A stretch of DNA of 64,000 nucleotides from Planctomycetota bacterium (GTDB lineage: Bacteria; Planctomycetota; SZUA-567; H5-PLA8): contig JAKLKQ010000022.1 of the NCBI GenBank assembly GCA_023150555.1, forward strand, positions 35,284 through 99,283, written 5' to 3'. Below the pieces are notes generated by a model that worked only from the letters and a program-made list of their open reading frames with translations, was not told where the DNA came from and ran no database searches. Below, piece by piece: positions 32,954 to 44,343 of the stretch. The position numbers and the translations under genes were made by a program. Within the stretch, counting starts at the first letter, position 1. Each line of letters starts with the position of its first letter.

Positions 32954-34948
32954 TTACCAGCCCGGCGGCAGGCTGACGCGCGCCTGATCCTGGCCGCCGT
33001 TCTCGCGGCCGGGACGCACGGGGCGGTAGACGCTGCGCTTGCGGCGGCCCTTGGCCGGCGCGTCCTCCGGGACGTAAATCGCCAGCTTCCGCGCGTCCCA
33101 CGCGGCCAGGCCGTCGCGGCCGTCGGCCACATAGCCTTCAACGATATCCGAGTAGGCGCTCGGGCCCTGTGCGGGCGCTTCGACGGCCCATTCGCCGCGT
33201 CCGTTTAAGAGGCCGGTGCCGGGCGCCAGCGCGTACAGCAGCAATTCCTCGTCGCGGCCCGCCCAGTTGACCGGCACGGCCACGCCCGGCGCGCCGCCGG
33301 GCAAAGGCAGTTCGCGCGTCCAGAGCGTGCGCCCCACCGCGTCGTGCAGGCGCGCGATGCCGGGGTGCTCGCCGCCGGTCACCGTGGCGACCTGAAGGCC
33401 GGCGCGGTCCGAGCGGAAGCGGGCTACGGCCATGCGCCGCATGCTGCCCGGCACGCGGACACGTTCGGCACCGTCGGGGGCGAGGTAGCCGAGTCCGTCG
33501 CCGCCGCAGCAGACCAGGATGGTGCGGTTGCGGCCGCCCGGTGCGAGCAGGTCCAATGCCGTTGCCGCCCAGGGCCGGTCGCGTCCGCTGCGCGTCCACA
33601 GGCTCTTGCCCGTGTGGTCCACGAAGCTTCGCCCGGCCAGGAACTCATCGCAGCCGTCGCCGTCGAGGTCCCCGGCCCAGATGAAGGGCCCGTGCACGCC
33701 GCGGTGGCGCAGCAGAACCTCGGCGTTGTTGAACGGATCGAGCACGAAAAAGTGGTGCGCGTCATCCTTGATCAGCAGGTCGCGTGCGCTGGGCCGGCCC
33801 TGCACGTTGCAGGTGCTCATCTGCGCCACGTCGAGATTGATGAACTCGTCGCCCCACGGCAGCCCAAAGTTCGGGGCGATCTCCTTGAAGTCGCGCCCGA
33901 CCGGGTACTTGATCATCTCCGGCGGCGAGAAACTCCACAGCAGCTTGCCTGTCTTGGCGTCTCGGTACTGGATATCGAAGCCGAACGCGCAGACGACTTC
34001 CAGGATCCCGTCGCCGTTGACGTCTGCGATCTGGAAGGGCAGGTCGCGCTCGTACGGTGCGCCATCGGACGCATCGTCGGGCACGCCGGCCTGCCAGCGT
34101 ACCTTGCCGTTGAGGTCCAGCAGCGTGAGGCAGGTCAGGCGCGTGAGCTGGCACTGTTCGGCAACGCGCTTCGATCCCTGCGCGACGAGAATCTCCGGGC
34201 GGCCGTCGCCGTCGACGTCGGCCAGGCGCACGTTGGGGCCGTGCAACAGGCCGCGCAGGTCGATCTCGCGGTCGAGCCGCAGCGCGGGGTTGCGCTTCAG
34301 CACACGCACGTCGGCTTTGCCTCGCGCGGCGCGGGCTTTCTCCAGGCGCGCGGCATCCTTCTTGGTGGTCTCGACGCCCAGCGGGCCGAAGCGCCCCGCG
34401 CCGCCGGCGAAGAGCCCCGCCTTGCCCAGCTTCAGGCCCTCGAAGCGTGCCTTGATCGCCACGCCGCCGGCTTCGCCTTGGGCCTGGCTGCCGGTGACGG
34501 TGAGCGCGAAGCTCAGGGGGTGCCCCGCTTCGTGCGGCAGGTGCGCCCCCGCTAGGATGGTGAAGTCCTCTCCATCCCGCCTAAGCAGCTTCAGGCGGCC
34601 GTCGCGGTCGTAGACGAGGGCCAGGTAGTTGCGCGCGTCGCGGTAGCGCGCCACGACGCCGATCGGTCCGCCACCGCGTGGGCTCTGGGCCGGGAGGGGC
34701 GTCACCGCGCAGCGCACGTGGACGTCGCCCCAGCTTTCGTCGCCGACGGCCAGCACACAGGGTAGGCCGTCATCCGAGGAGGCCAGGATGCGCGCGCCGT
34801 CGTGGTCGACGACCGTGATCTTCGCGCTTGCCGGGATGCGCCAAAGGCCAACGGCGCCGGCCAACAGCGCGCCCACCGGCAGGTCGGCATAGCCAGCCTG
34901 CAGGAGAGGCTCCGAGAAGTCGGGCCTGGCGTTCATCGGCTTCAGCAT
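32954..34948 (-). CDS. FG-GAP/VCBS repeat beta-propeller protein
   Basis: About 664 residues. An N-terminal region (to about 170) resembles the jelly-roll 'keto-hydrolase/LamG' type, with GVVARYRDARNYLALVYDRDGRL. A propeller follows with repeated calcium-type motifs LADVDGDGRPEILV, IADVNGDGILEVV and AGDLDGDGCDEFLAG. Similar propellers occur in rhamnogalacturonan lyases and in planctomycete secreted proteins, but no lyase residues can be assigned and no signal peptide is seen. The start is uncertain: TTG 34966, ATG 34948 and ATG 34936 are all in frame without a clear ribosome site. The last codons abut the MITE-like element. Confidence 0.7.
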   Translation of the reverse strand: MLKPMNARPDFSEPLLQAGYADLPVGALLAGAVGLWRIPASAKITVVDHDGARILASSDDGLPCVLAVGDESWGDVHVRCAVTPLPAQSPRGGGPIGVVARYRDARNYLALVYDRDGRLKLLRRDGEDFTILAGAHLPHEAGHPLSFALTVTGSQAQGEAGGVAIKARFEGLKLGKAGLFAGGAGRFGPLGVETTKKDAARLEKARAARGKADVRVLKRNPALRLDREIDLRGLLHGPNVRLADVDGDGRPEILVAQGSKRVAEQCQLTRLTCLTLLDLNGKVRWQAGVPDDASDGAPYERDLPFQIADVNGDGILEVVCAFGFDIQYRDAKTGKLLWSFSPPEMIKYPVGRDFKEIAPNFGLPWGDEFINLDVAQMSTCNVQGRPSARDLLIKDDAHHFFVLDPFNNAEVLLRHRGVHGPFIWAGDLDGDGCDEFLAGRSFVDHTGKSLWTRSGRDRPWAATALDLLAPGGRNRTILVCCGGDGLGYLAPDGAERVRVPGSMRRMAVARFRSDRAGLQVATVTGGEHPGIARLHDAVGRTLWTRELPLPGGAPGVAVPVNWAGRDEELLLYALAPGTGLLNGRGEWAVEAPAQGPSAYSDIVEGYVADGRDGLAAWDARKLAIYVPEDAPAKGRRKRSVYRPVRPGRENGGQDQARVSLPPGW

Positions 34949-35020
34949 CCGGCCAGAATCGGGCAAGTGGAGCGTAACGTCAATTGGGTTTGCGCGTTAG
35001 GCGACTTGGAATGGGAAAGG

Positions 35021-35061
35021 CCGGCGCGGGGCGCACCCAGGCTTCGGGCGAGCCGCGCCGG
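35021..35061 (-). terminator. probable terminator after the CHAT-like gene
   Basis: CCGGCGCGG and CCGCGCCGG form a perfect nine-base stem with a 23-base internal sequence; the minus-strand exit reads CCTTTCCC, so the T-run is weak. Confidence 0.4.
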
Positions 35062-35071
35062 ACCGAGGAGG

Positions 35072-35806
35072 CTAGTTATAGCAACACAACACGTTGCGGC
35101 AGTACGGATGCAGTTCGGGCTTCGCGCCCAGGGCCTTCAGCGCCGCGTTGACGTGCTTGACGATGCGTTCGGGCGGATCCGACGACAGCAGGAGGCGGTC
35201 GTAGACCATTGACTCGGCCAGGTTCGCGTAGGTGTCCTCGACCTCCGCGCGGTAGGTGATGATGCCGGCGAGGCCGTTCTCGCGCACGATGTTCCGCAGG
35301 ATCTTGGCGCGGCGGCCGATCTCGCAGGACGAGAAGAGCAGGATCTTGCCTTTCAGGCCCTTGAAGAGCTCCGAACTCTCCGCGAGCTTGATGTCTTCCA
35401 GCGTCAGCGAGAGCGTGCCCTCGCGGCCGTGGCCGTGGCCGGTGAAGTGGATCAGGCGCACGTTGGACTTGCGGCCTTCGCTTCTCAGGAAGAACTGCAA
35501 GCCCTCGATGGTGTGAACGCGTTCGTACAGCAGCTTCGCGCCGTACTGTTCCAGGAGCGCTTTGATGTAGCGGCCCTGCTCGCGCTTGCTGTTGAGGTTG
35601 CGGTCGAGGCGTGCCTCGAGCATCAAAATGGTTTCGTGTTGGGGATAGTCGAGCGCGCGAATGGGAACGGTTTTACGTTCACCCAAGTCCGTAATAATCC
35701 GACGTTTGCCTCGCTCAATTCCGACGACTCGAGCTCCCATTCGACGTCGCCGTTTGCTAGAGCGAAGGATTACGCGTTCTCCATTCTTGAAAATCCTGGC
35801 ATCCAT
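35072..35806 (-). CDS. CHAT/caspase-like cysteine protease domain protein
   Basis: 244 residues. An N-terminal basic module of about 55 residues (SSKRRRRMGARVV) has an SH3-like strand pattern. A caspase-hemoglobinase-fold domain follows, with the His box LIHFTGHGHG (candidate His124) and the Cys box ILLFSSCEIG (Cys161). These are the two catalytic motifs of CHAT domains. The C-terminus ends in a Cys-rich RNVLCCYN. CHAT proteases act in clan CD processing and in several anti-phage cell-suicide systems, where a target lies next door. Here the neighbours are an FG-GAP protein and, divergently, a DUF255 protein, so no target is evident. The ATG has a GGTGG-type ribosome site. Confidence 0.72.
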   Translation of the reverse strand: MDARIFKNGERVILRSSKRRRRMGARVVGIERGKRRIITDLGERKTVPIRALDYPQHETILMLEARLDRNLNSKREQGRYIKALLEQYGAKLLYERVHTIEGLQFFLRSEGRKSNVRLIHFTGHGHGREGTLSLTLEDIKLAESSELFKGLKGKILLFSSCEIGRRAKILRNIVRENGLAGIITYRAEVEDTYANLAESMVYDRLLLSSDPPERIVKHVNAALKALGAKPELHPYCRNVLCCYN

Positions 35807-36148
35807 AGTCCACCACCTTTGACTTCACCGCTAGATTGTCCTTTTCCCTCCTGAAAGGTAAGCCCCCTCCGACGCTCACATTTTTATTTTAGGATATGGA
35901 CACGTGCAAAGCAAACCGACGAGCGGATTTTTCTGCGATCTTGTAAGTCTTTTGGCATGAGCCTTGTAGATATCATAATTGGTTGGAATTATTGAATTTA
36001 AGCGATATATTCGGGATTTTGAGGCCTGGCTGATCCATCCAATGGGCGCGCCATTACCCAGATATTGATGCACGTGTGCCGATTCAATGTTAGGTAATTG
36101 CGGGAATGTTGGTATCGGTAGCGTCCGACTGTTGGAGGAGTTGCAGGA
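35807..36148. other. A/T-rich divergent spacer
   Basis: 342 bp between the CHAT-like gene (minus) and the DUF255 gene (plus). No gene is supported; short open frames here lack ribosome sites. It should hold two promoters, but I find no confident -10/-35 pair. Confidence 0.5.
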
Positions 36149-38653
<2,505 letters not shown>

Positions 38654-38691
38654 GTCCTTGACTCAAAAAGGGTAGCAAGTTCAATTTTTGA

Positions 38692-38719
38692 TAGACACGG
38701 CCCCGGATGCAGCTACAAT
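38692..38719 (+). promoter_or_regulatory. sigma-70-type promoter of the first porin gene
   Basis: TAGACA, 16 bases, TACAAT. The predicted start near 38726 leaves a leader of about 95 bases before the GTG at 38820. Confidence 0.5.
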
Positions 38720-38819
38720 CATCTCGCTATTTCGTTTGAACAGGTGTGCGCCGGCTCGAAAACTGTTTCGGGCATGGCGTCGAGTTGAACCGTAGGAACG
38801 CATTCTCGGGAGGGGCGTT

Positions 38820-40409
38820 GTGGAACGCTACCGGATTGTCCTGCTGGGCCTGATCGTCGCGCTGGGCGTCTCGTTGACCGCCCGTGCAGAGGAGCCGAAG
38901 GCTGCCGACGCGAAGACGAACAAGGAACAGATTGAGTCGCTCCGCAAGGAGATCGCTCAGCTTGAACGCCAGATGAAGGGCGGCAAGCAGATCGATGCCG
39001 ACGCCATGGAGCGTGCCGACCACCTGGCTGGCTCGGGCTATGGCCCCAACGAGACCGTGCTGAGCCGCGCCGGCGCTGTCACCATGGGCGGGCTGCTGCA
39101 GGTGTGGTTCTACCAGATCGCGAACGACACCTACACCTGGACCGACGCGAACCAGATCAACGCGGGCACGCCCGCTTTGTTCGGCTCCAACGAAACCAAC
39201 GACAACGACGGCTTCCGTGTCCGCCGCTCGGAACTGCGCTTCACGATCGCGATTCACGAGAACGTCACCGCGCACGTTATGATCGATCCCGCGCGCGAAG
39301 CCACCTCGTTCCCCAGCCTGCCACAGAATCAGAGCTCGGTGATCTCCGGCGACGGCGTGGCCTTCGCCGACGACGGCACCCAGGGCCTGCTGTTCACCGG
39401 CGTGCCGCAGGGCATCCGCACCCTCGAAGTCCGAAACGGTACCGGTAACGCCAACCGCCTGCTGCAGGACGCGTACATTCACTACCACGGCATTATTCCC
39501 CACCACGACGGCAAGGTCGGCCAGATGAAGCGCATGCTGGGCGAGGAAGGCACTCGCGACAGCTCGCAGCTGGATTTCGTCGAACGCGCCATGATCACCC
39601 AATTGGCCGACATGCGCGACATCGGCACGCAGCTCCACGGAACTTGGTGGGATGACCGCCTGCAATACTGGGTCGGCTTCTTCAACGGTTCCGGCACGGC
39701 CTTCCAGCAGCACCAGAACCGCTCCGACGACAACGATGACAAGGATGCGGTCGCGTCGATCCTGCTGCGCCCGCTGTGGAAGGACGAGACCTGGGGCAGC
39801 ATCGAAATCGGTTACAGCATCATGTACGGAAAGGGTGGCGAAGCCGGCGATCACCAGCCTTCTGTAAACGTGCTAGACGGCCTGAACCGAGACAGCACCA
39901 TCCACTCGCTGCAGTACGCCTGGTTGATGTACAAGCCGGGCGGCCCGGTCCGCGGCTGGTGGATCCGCAGCGAATGGGGCAAGTACCGCGACCGCTTCGC
40001 GCCCTTCGATCTGTACGGCATTGGCAGCGATCCGGCGCCCTTCAGCATCGACGGCTGGTACGTCAGCACCGGCTACAAGCTCAGCGACAGCCGCTGGGCC
40101 GATGACCTGAGCAACGGCGGCCTGCTGCAGAAGCAGCTGCTGCTGCCCATGGAATTCGCGTTCCGCTACGAAGTAATGCAGAATCTCTTCTTCAACGACG
40201 AACTCCATCCGACGCGCCGCCAGGATATCTGGAAGACCCAGGTGATCACCGCCGGCATCAACTACTACATCAAGGGCCACAACGCCAAGCTTCAGCTCAA
40301 CTACAACATCGTGGTCGAAGACGACGACGACGACATCGAAGGCGGCTTCCAGCAGTTCCGCGAAGTCAAGAACAACAACTTCGTCGTGAACTTCCAGGTC
40401 GCTTGGTAA
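38820..40409 (+). CDS. outer-membrane porin, OprP/phosphate-selective type
   Basis: 529 residues. A signal peptide ends near LTARA (residue 23), then a short coiled coil (QIESLRKEIAQLERQM) of the trimerising kind. A 16- to 18-strand barrel follows, with alternating aromatic residues and the blocks FRVRRSELRFTIAIHENVTA and LRPLWKDETWGSIEIG. The last residues are NFQVAW; the terminal aromatic is the BAM insertion signal. The start is GTG with GGGAGGGG just upstream. Family members pass phosphate or other anions, but specificity is unproven. A terminator follows and a second porin lies downstream. Confidence 0.85.
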   Translation: MERYRIVLLGLIVALGVSLTARAEEPKAADAKTNKEQIESLRKEIAQLERQMKGGKQIDADAMERADHLAGSGYGPNETVLSRAGAVTMGGLLQVWFYQIANDTYTWTDANQINAGTPALFGSNETNDNDGFRVRRSELRFTIAIHENVTAHVMIDPAREATSFPSLPQNQSSVISGDGVAFADDGTQGLLFTGVPQGIRTLEVRNGTGNANRLLQDAYIHYHGIIPHHDGKVGQMKRMLGEEGTRDSSQLDFVERAMITQLADMRDIGTQLHGTWWDDRLQYWVGFFNGSGTAFQQHQNRSDDNDDKDAVASILLRPLWKDETWGSIEIGYSIMYGKGGEAGDHQPSVNVLDGLNRDSTIHSLQYAWLMYKPGGPVRGWWIRSEWGKYRDRFAPFDLYGIGSDPAPFSIDGWYVSTGYKLSDSRWADDLSNGGLLQKQLLLPMEFAFRYEVMQNLFFNDELHPTRRQDIWKTQVITAGINYYIKGHNAKLQLNYNIVVEDDDDDIEGGFQQFREVKNNNFVVNFQVAW

Positions 40410-40450
40410 ATCACCTGGGCATAATCGAAGAAACTGGTGCAGCGAGATTG

Positions 40451-40483
40451 AACCGGGTGGCTCTCGCCACCCGGTTCTGTTGT
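40451..40483 (+). terminator. intrinsic terminator after the first porin
   Basis: Perfect 11-bp stem AACCGGGTGGC / GCCACCCGGTT with loop TCTC, followed by CTGTTGTT. Confidence 0.8.
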
Positions 40484-40881
40484 TATTAAGGAGGCAAGAG
40501 ACGCTGCTGCCGTCTGGGCCTTCACAGATTGCGTAAAGGCCGTAAAGAAAAATGCTGCACTTGTTCATCTTTGAAAATAGAATCCTAATAACCGCATTGG
40601 GTTTAATTGCATAAGGCCTTAAAATAAAACAGGTTATATGCACTTCGGGTTCGGGTTCAGGGCAGAAAAAGAAACAGTAAATAAAGGCGTCGGTCGATAA
40701 ATTTTTGTGGACGAGCCGACCTCGGGAGGGTATTCTCATCACCGCTTTCAGTAAACGAGCGTACGGCTTCGTTCCGGTCATTTCCGGATTGCGGGTCGAG
40801 TTGTACGTAAGAAGCAGCAGCAAGGAAACAGCATAGGCATTGGGTGAGGAACCGAGTTCACACCATTTCAGGAGAGGGGAA
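40484..40881. other. long leader/promoter region of the second porin
   Basis: About 400 bp without a gene, clearly A/T-richer in its first half. It ends in AGGAG before the ATG. Length and A/T content suggest regulation specific to the second porin, but no operator or promoter can be called with confidence. Confidence 0.45.
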
Positions 40882-42588
40882 ATGAAGCACACACTCGTAG
40901 CGGGATTGATTCTTGGTCTTACCCTCTGCACCGCCAATAAGGCCATCGCGGCCGACGGCGGCGTGGATGAGCTGCGGCGCCAGAACGCCACGCTCAAGAA
41001 GGACCTGGAAGACCTCCGGCGCCGCCTCAGTGCGCAGGAGCGCAAGTCCGGCATCGCCAACTCGCCCATCGCCAATGCGGACGTGATGGTCGAGAACAAG
41101 TATGGCCCGAATGCCGGCGTTACAACGAAGGAAGGCAAGCTCACGATGGGCGGGCTGGTTCAGGTCTGGTTCTACACGATCCAGAACGACAACTTCTCCG
41201 TCTATAACCACCAGGCCCTCGTGGCCCAGGGTGGGGCCACCGCTTCTGACGGTACCGTAGGTTTCGGCAGCAACGAAGTCAACGACAACGACGGATTTGC
41301 CGTCCGCCGCGCGCAGCTGCGCTTCACGATGGACATCCACGAGAACGTCACGGCCTACGTAATGATCGATCCGGCGGCCGAAGCTGACAGCTACCCGAGC
41401 CTGCCGAACAACCAGAACCAGGCAGCCCGCGGCGTAGCCACCTTCAATCCCGGTGTCGAATTTGCCACTGATGATGCGAACGATCCCACCAACCTGTTTC
41501 TCGTTAACGTCGGCAACGTCCGCAACGAGGCCGTCCGCAACGGTTCGGGCAGCGCTAACCGCCTGCTCCACGATGCGTACATCAACTACCACGGCGTCAT
41601 CCCGCACCACGATTTCACCGTTGGTCAGCAGCAGGCCCACATCGGCGAGGAAGGTATCCGCGACGATGCGCACCTGGACTTCGTCGAACGCTCTATGATC
41701 AGCCAGCTGGCCAACGACCGCGACCTGGGGCTCCAGGTTCACGGCTCGTGGTGGGATGAGCGCTTCCAGTACTGGCTGGGCGTCTTCAACGGCGCCGGCA
41801 CGGCCTTCCAAAGCACGCGCAATCGCGCCAATGACAACGATGAGTTCGATTACGTGGGAAGCGTCCTGCTGCGCCCGCTGTGGAAGGACGAGACCTGGGG
41901 TAGCATCGAGCTGGGCTTCGGCGCCAAGTACGGTAAGGGTGGCGAGTCCGGTGGCCACCTGGGCCTGGTCAACGGCGGTGGTGCGCTGCTCGACCCGGTC
42001 GACGGCCTGAATCGCCCCGGTACCGACCACCACCTGCTGTACGCGTACGGCATGTACAAGCCAGGTGGCCCGGTCCGCGGTTGGTGGATCCGCGGCGAAT
42101 GGGGTAGCTACCGTGACCGCTTTGCGCCGGGCGAGCTGCGCCTGCCCGTCGGCATCGACTCGACCACGGGTACCAGCGCTCCGTTCACCGTCCAGGGCTG
42201 GACCATCAACACCGGCTACAAGCTCAGCGACAGCATCTGGGCTGACGGCCTGCGCGAAGGCGGCACCTTCAAGAAGCACTTCCTGCTGCCGATGGAATTT
42301 GTCGGCCGCTACGATGTCATGGACAATATCTTCACCATCAACGATGCTGACGTGAACAACAACGGTGGCATCGGCCTCAACCGCGGCCAGGATATCGCCA
42401 AGACTCAGGTGATCACGGCCGGCGTCAACTACTTCATCAAGGGTCACAACGCCAAGTTGCAGTTCAACTATAACTGGGTCATCGAAGAGAGCGAAGGCGT
42501 TGACTCTGGTGACGGTGGCGCTGGCGTCCGGCAGCTACGCGAAGTCAGCAACAACAACTTCGTTGTGAACTTCCAGGTCGCCTGGTAA
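40882..42588 (+). CDS. outer-membrane porin, paralogue of the preceding gene
   Basis: 568 residues, with signal peptide ending near KAIAA and coiled coil ELRRQNATLKKDLEDLRRRL. The barrel shares long blocks with the first porin: FAVRRAQLRFTMDIHENVTA, LRPLWKDETWGSIELG, GGPVRGWWIRGEWG and the same ending NFVVNFQVAW. It is longer by about 40 residues, mainly in outside loops (near 110-120 and 195-215), the parts that set selectivity and phage or antibody recognition. AGGAG lies seven bases before the ATG. It has its own terminator, so the two porins are separately transcribed. Confidence 0.86.
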   Translation: MKHTLVAGLILGLTLCTANKAIAADGGVDELRRQNATLKKDLEDLRRRLSAQERKSGIANSPIANADVMVENKYGPNAGVTTKEGKLTMGGLVQVWFYTIQNDNFSVYNHQALVAQGGATASDGTVGFGSNEVNDNDGFAVRRAQLRFTMDIHENVTAYVMIDPAAEADSYPSLPNNQNQAARGVATFNPGVEFATDDANDPTNLFLVNVGNVRNEAVRNGSGSANRLLHDAYINYHGVIPHHDFTVGQQQAHIGEEGIRDDAHLDFVERSMISQLANDRDLGLQVHGSWWDERFQYWLGVFNGAGTAFQSTRNRANDNDEFDYVGSVLLRPLWKDETWGSIELGFGAKYGKGGESGGHLGLVNGGGALLDPVDGLNRPGTDHHLLYAYGMYKPGGPVRGWWIRGEWGSYRDRFAPGELRLPVGIDSTTGTSAPFTVQGWTINTGYKLSDSIWADGLREGGTFKKHFLLPMEFVGRYDVMDNIFTINDADVNNNGGIGLNRGQDIAKTQVITAGVNYFIKGHNAKLQFNYNWVIEESEGVDSGDGGAGVRQLREVSNNNFVVNFQVAW

Positions 42589-42619
42589 GCAGCAGCCGTA
42601 CAAGAAAGAAGCCTGAAAG

Positions 42620-42656
42620 CCGGGCGGCTCGATGCGAGCCGCCCGGTTTCTTTTGG
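42620..42656 (+). terminator. intrinsic terminator after the second porin
   Basis: Perfect 11-bp stem CCGGGCGGCTC / GAGCCGCCCGG with loop GATGC, followed by TTTCTTTT. Confidence 0.88.
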
Positions 42657-42786
42657 CCCATACAGAAAGCCCCGGAAGTGCCGCCAGACGGAACTTGAAT
42701 CGGGGTCGGATTCAGGGTAAAAACTCTGCTCCTTCGGAACCAAGTCCCGTAGGACCATAAGAACAGCTGAACGGGAGTCGATCGTC

Positions 42787-43068
42787 ATGGCACACAAACA
42801 GGGGCAGGGCTCTACCAAGAACGGCCGCGACAGCAACCCGAAGTACTTGGGCATCAAGCTGTACGCCGGAGAGAATGCCCGCGCCGGTAACATCATCGTC
42901 CGCCAACGCGGCACCAAGATCCGCGCCGGCCGCAACGTCGGCCAAGGCCGCGACTTTACCCTCTTCGCCCTGAAGGACGGCGTGATCTTCTTCGACAAGT
43001 CGGCCCGCAAGCGCGTCCATGTGCTCTCGGCCGAAGAAGCCAAGAAGCTCACCGAAGCCGCTCGCTAA
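42787..43068 (+). CDS. rpmA: 50S ribosomal protein bL27
   Basis: 93 residues starting [16 protein letters not shown], so the N-terminal arm reaching the peptidyl-transferase centre is uncleaved (no Firmicute-type prepeptide). [21 protein letters not shown] and [13 protein letters not shown] are the core family blocks. bL27 usually follows rplU and precedes obgE; neither is here, and the gene has its own terminator. The ribosome site is weak (GGGAG about eleven bases upstream). Confidence 0.96.
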   Translation: MAHKQGQGSTKNGRDSNPKYLGIKLYAGENARAGNIIVRQRGTKIRAGRNVGQGRDFTLFALKDGVIFFDKSARKRVHVLSAEEAKKLTEAAR

Positions 43069-43095
43069 GCCACCTGCGTCCCCAGGCATTCAATG

Positions 43096-43131
43096 GCGCG
43101 GGTTCCTGAAAAGGAACCCGCGCTTTTCTTT
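43096..43131 (+). terminator. intrinsic terminator after rpmA
   Basis: Perfect 11-bp stem GCGCGGGTTCC / GGAACCCGCGC with loop TGAAAA, followed by TTTTCTTT. Confidence 0.88.
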
Positions 43132-43209
43132 GCAGGTCGGAATTCTCAATACCTGGCCGGCAATCCGCGATGGATCGCAAGGCATCCTTAGGCTATTCGA
43201 TTCCTATAT

Positions 43210-44259
43210 ATGAAGCTGAGGAACATCCGGTTCAGTTTGCGGACCCTCGTTCTTGCAGCCCTGGGCTTGGGTCTCCTGTTTTTCGTGATCTTATTGTCTT
43301 GGCGAAGCTGGTATTCAGGGGCGCAACTCCTCGAGGCCGTTGAATCCGGGGACCCGACAACGGTTCGCTGGCTTTTGGCTTTTGGCGCGCGTACGGATGC
43401 CAGCAAGCCGTTCGGCCAGACCTTGGACCGGATCGCACGGAATAGGGCAAATATCGACGTCCTTAGGGTGCTTTATCCAGATCTAAACGACCTTCTGCTC
43501 GTCTACGATCCCAACGACACGGATAAGGGCTGGGAAAACGATCTGTACGAGCAGAGCGAGCACATGCGTGCCTTATCTGACGCGGACTTCAAGGCGGAGG
43601 CGACGGCCGCCGAGCGCCTGGAAGGGGTTTGGCTTACCGAGATCCTTCGCAGAGGCAAAAGCTGGGTCCCGTGGCTCCAGGATCGGTATCAAGACGCTCG
43701 CATGGCACGTTCGCGTTTCGCGCAGGAGCACCCAGGCGACTACTGGAATGGTGACATGCGAAATGAACTGCTGATCCTAAGTGCGGTATGCCAGCTTAAG
43801 GACGAGCCGCCGCCCGTCGCCCTTGAGATTGCAGCGGAGCGCACCATAACGTCTACCTTTCCCGAGATGCCGGGGATTCCGGTTCGCCTCGTCAATCGCC
43901 ATCCAGACTTGGTGGGGGTGGCCTGGCAGGAAGGAGGCAATTACCGTCACGGCAGATCGGAGAGCTGGAGTCTCCAGGTCCTCGATGACCAGGGGCGGCA
44001 GGTTTGCATCGTTATTCCCGCGTTCTTAGAGGGCGGGATTTTAAGAGTAAATACCCTGGAGTACGGAGAGACCATGGAAGACGAAGTCAACCTGGGCGCC
44101 TACATCGAACTGCTTCCGCCCGGGCGCTATACGGTACGGGCCGCATATGCCTTCGGCGCCAACATCGGCACGATCCAGGAGAAGGACCGCTCCTTCATGC
44201 TGTTATCGGATCCCGTGACCGTAGAGATCCTACCGCCCAAGACGCCGTCCGAACCCTAG
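43210..44259 (+). CDS. membrane-anchored protein with ankyrin-like segment
   Basis: 349 residues. IRFSLRTLVLAALGLGLLFF forms a basic-hydrophobic N-terminal anchor of a kind I associate with planctomycete proteins. Residues about 38-85 (LLEAVESGDPTTVRWLLAFGA) look like one or two ankyrin repeats. The middle is helical and charged, and the last 120 residues have beta-sandwich character (LLPPGRYTVRAAYAFG). No catalytic motif is visible. The gene is visibly less GC-biased than its neighbours. There is no strong ribosome site before the ATG. Function unknown. Confidence 0.6.
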   Translation: MKLRNIRFSLRTLVLAALGLGLLFFVILLSWRSWYSGAQLLEAVESGDPTTVRWLLAFGARTDASKPFGQTLDRIARNRANIDVLRVLYPDLNDLLLVYDPNDTDKGWENDLYEQSEHMRALSDADFKAEATAAERLEGVWLTEILRRGKSWVPWLQDRYQDARMARSRFAQEHPGDYWNGDMRNELLILSAVCQLKDEPPPVALEIAAERTITSTFPEMPGIPVRLVNRHPDLVGVAWQEGGNYRHGRSESWSLQVLDDQGRQVCIVIPAFLEGGILRVNTLEYGETMEDEVNLGAYIELLPPGRYTVRAAYAFGANIGTIQEKDRSFMLLSDPVTVEILPPKTPSEP

Positions 44260-44282
44260 CGGGGAACGTGCGTTCCGCCCAA

Positions 44283-44313
44283 TAAAAAAGCCCGGCCGAG
44301 GGCCGGGCTCTCT
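44283..44313. terminator. terminator between convergent genes
   Basis: Perfect nine-base stem AGCCCGGCC / GGCCGGGCT with loop GAG. The minus-strand exit has six T, a strong terminator for fusA; the plus-strand exit (CTCTTG) is weaker but may serve the membrane-protein gene. Confidence 0.85.
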
Positions 44314-44343
44314 TGATCTCCGGAAACGAAGACCGGAAGCGGC

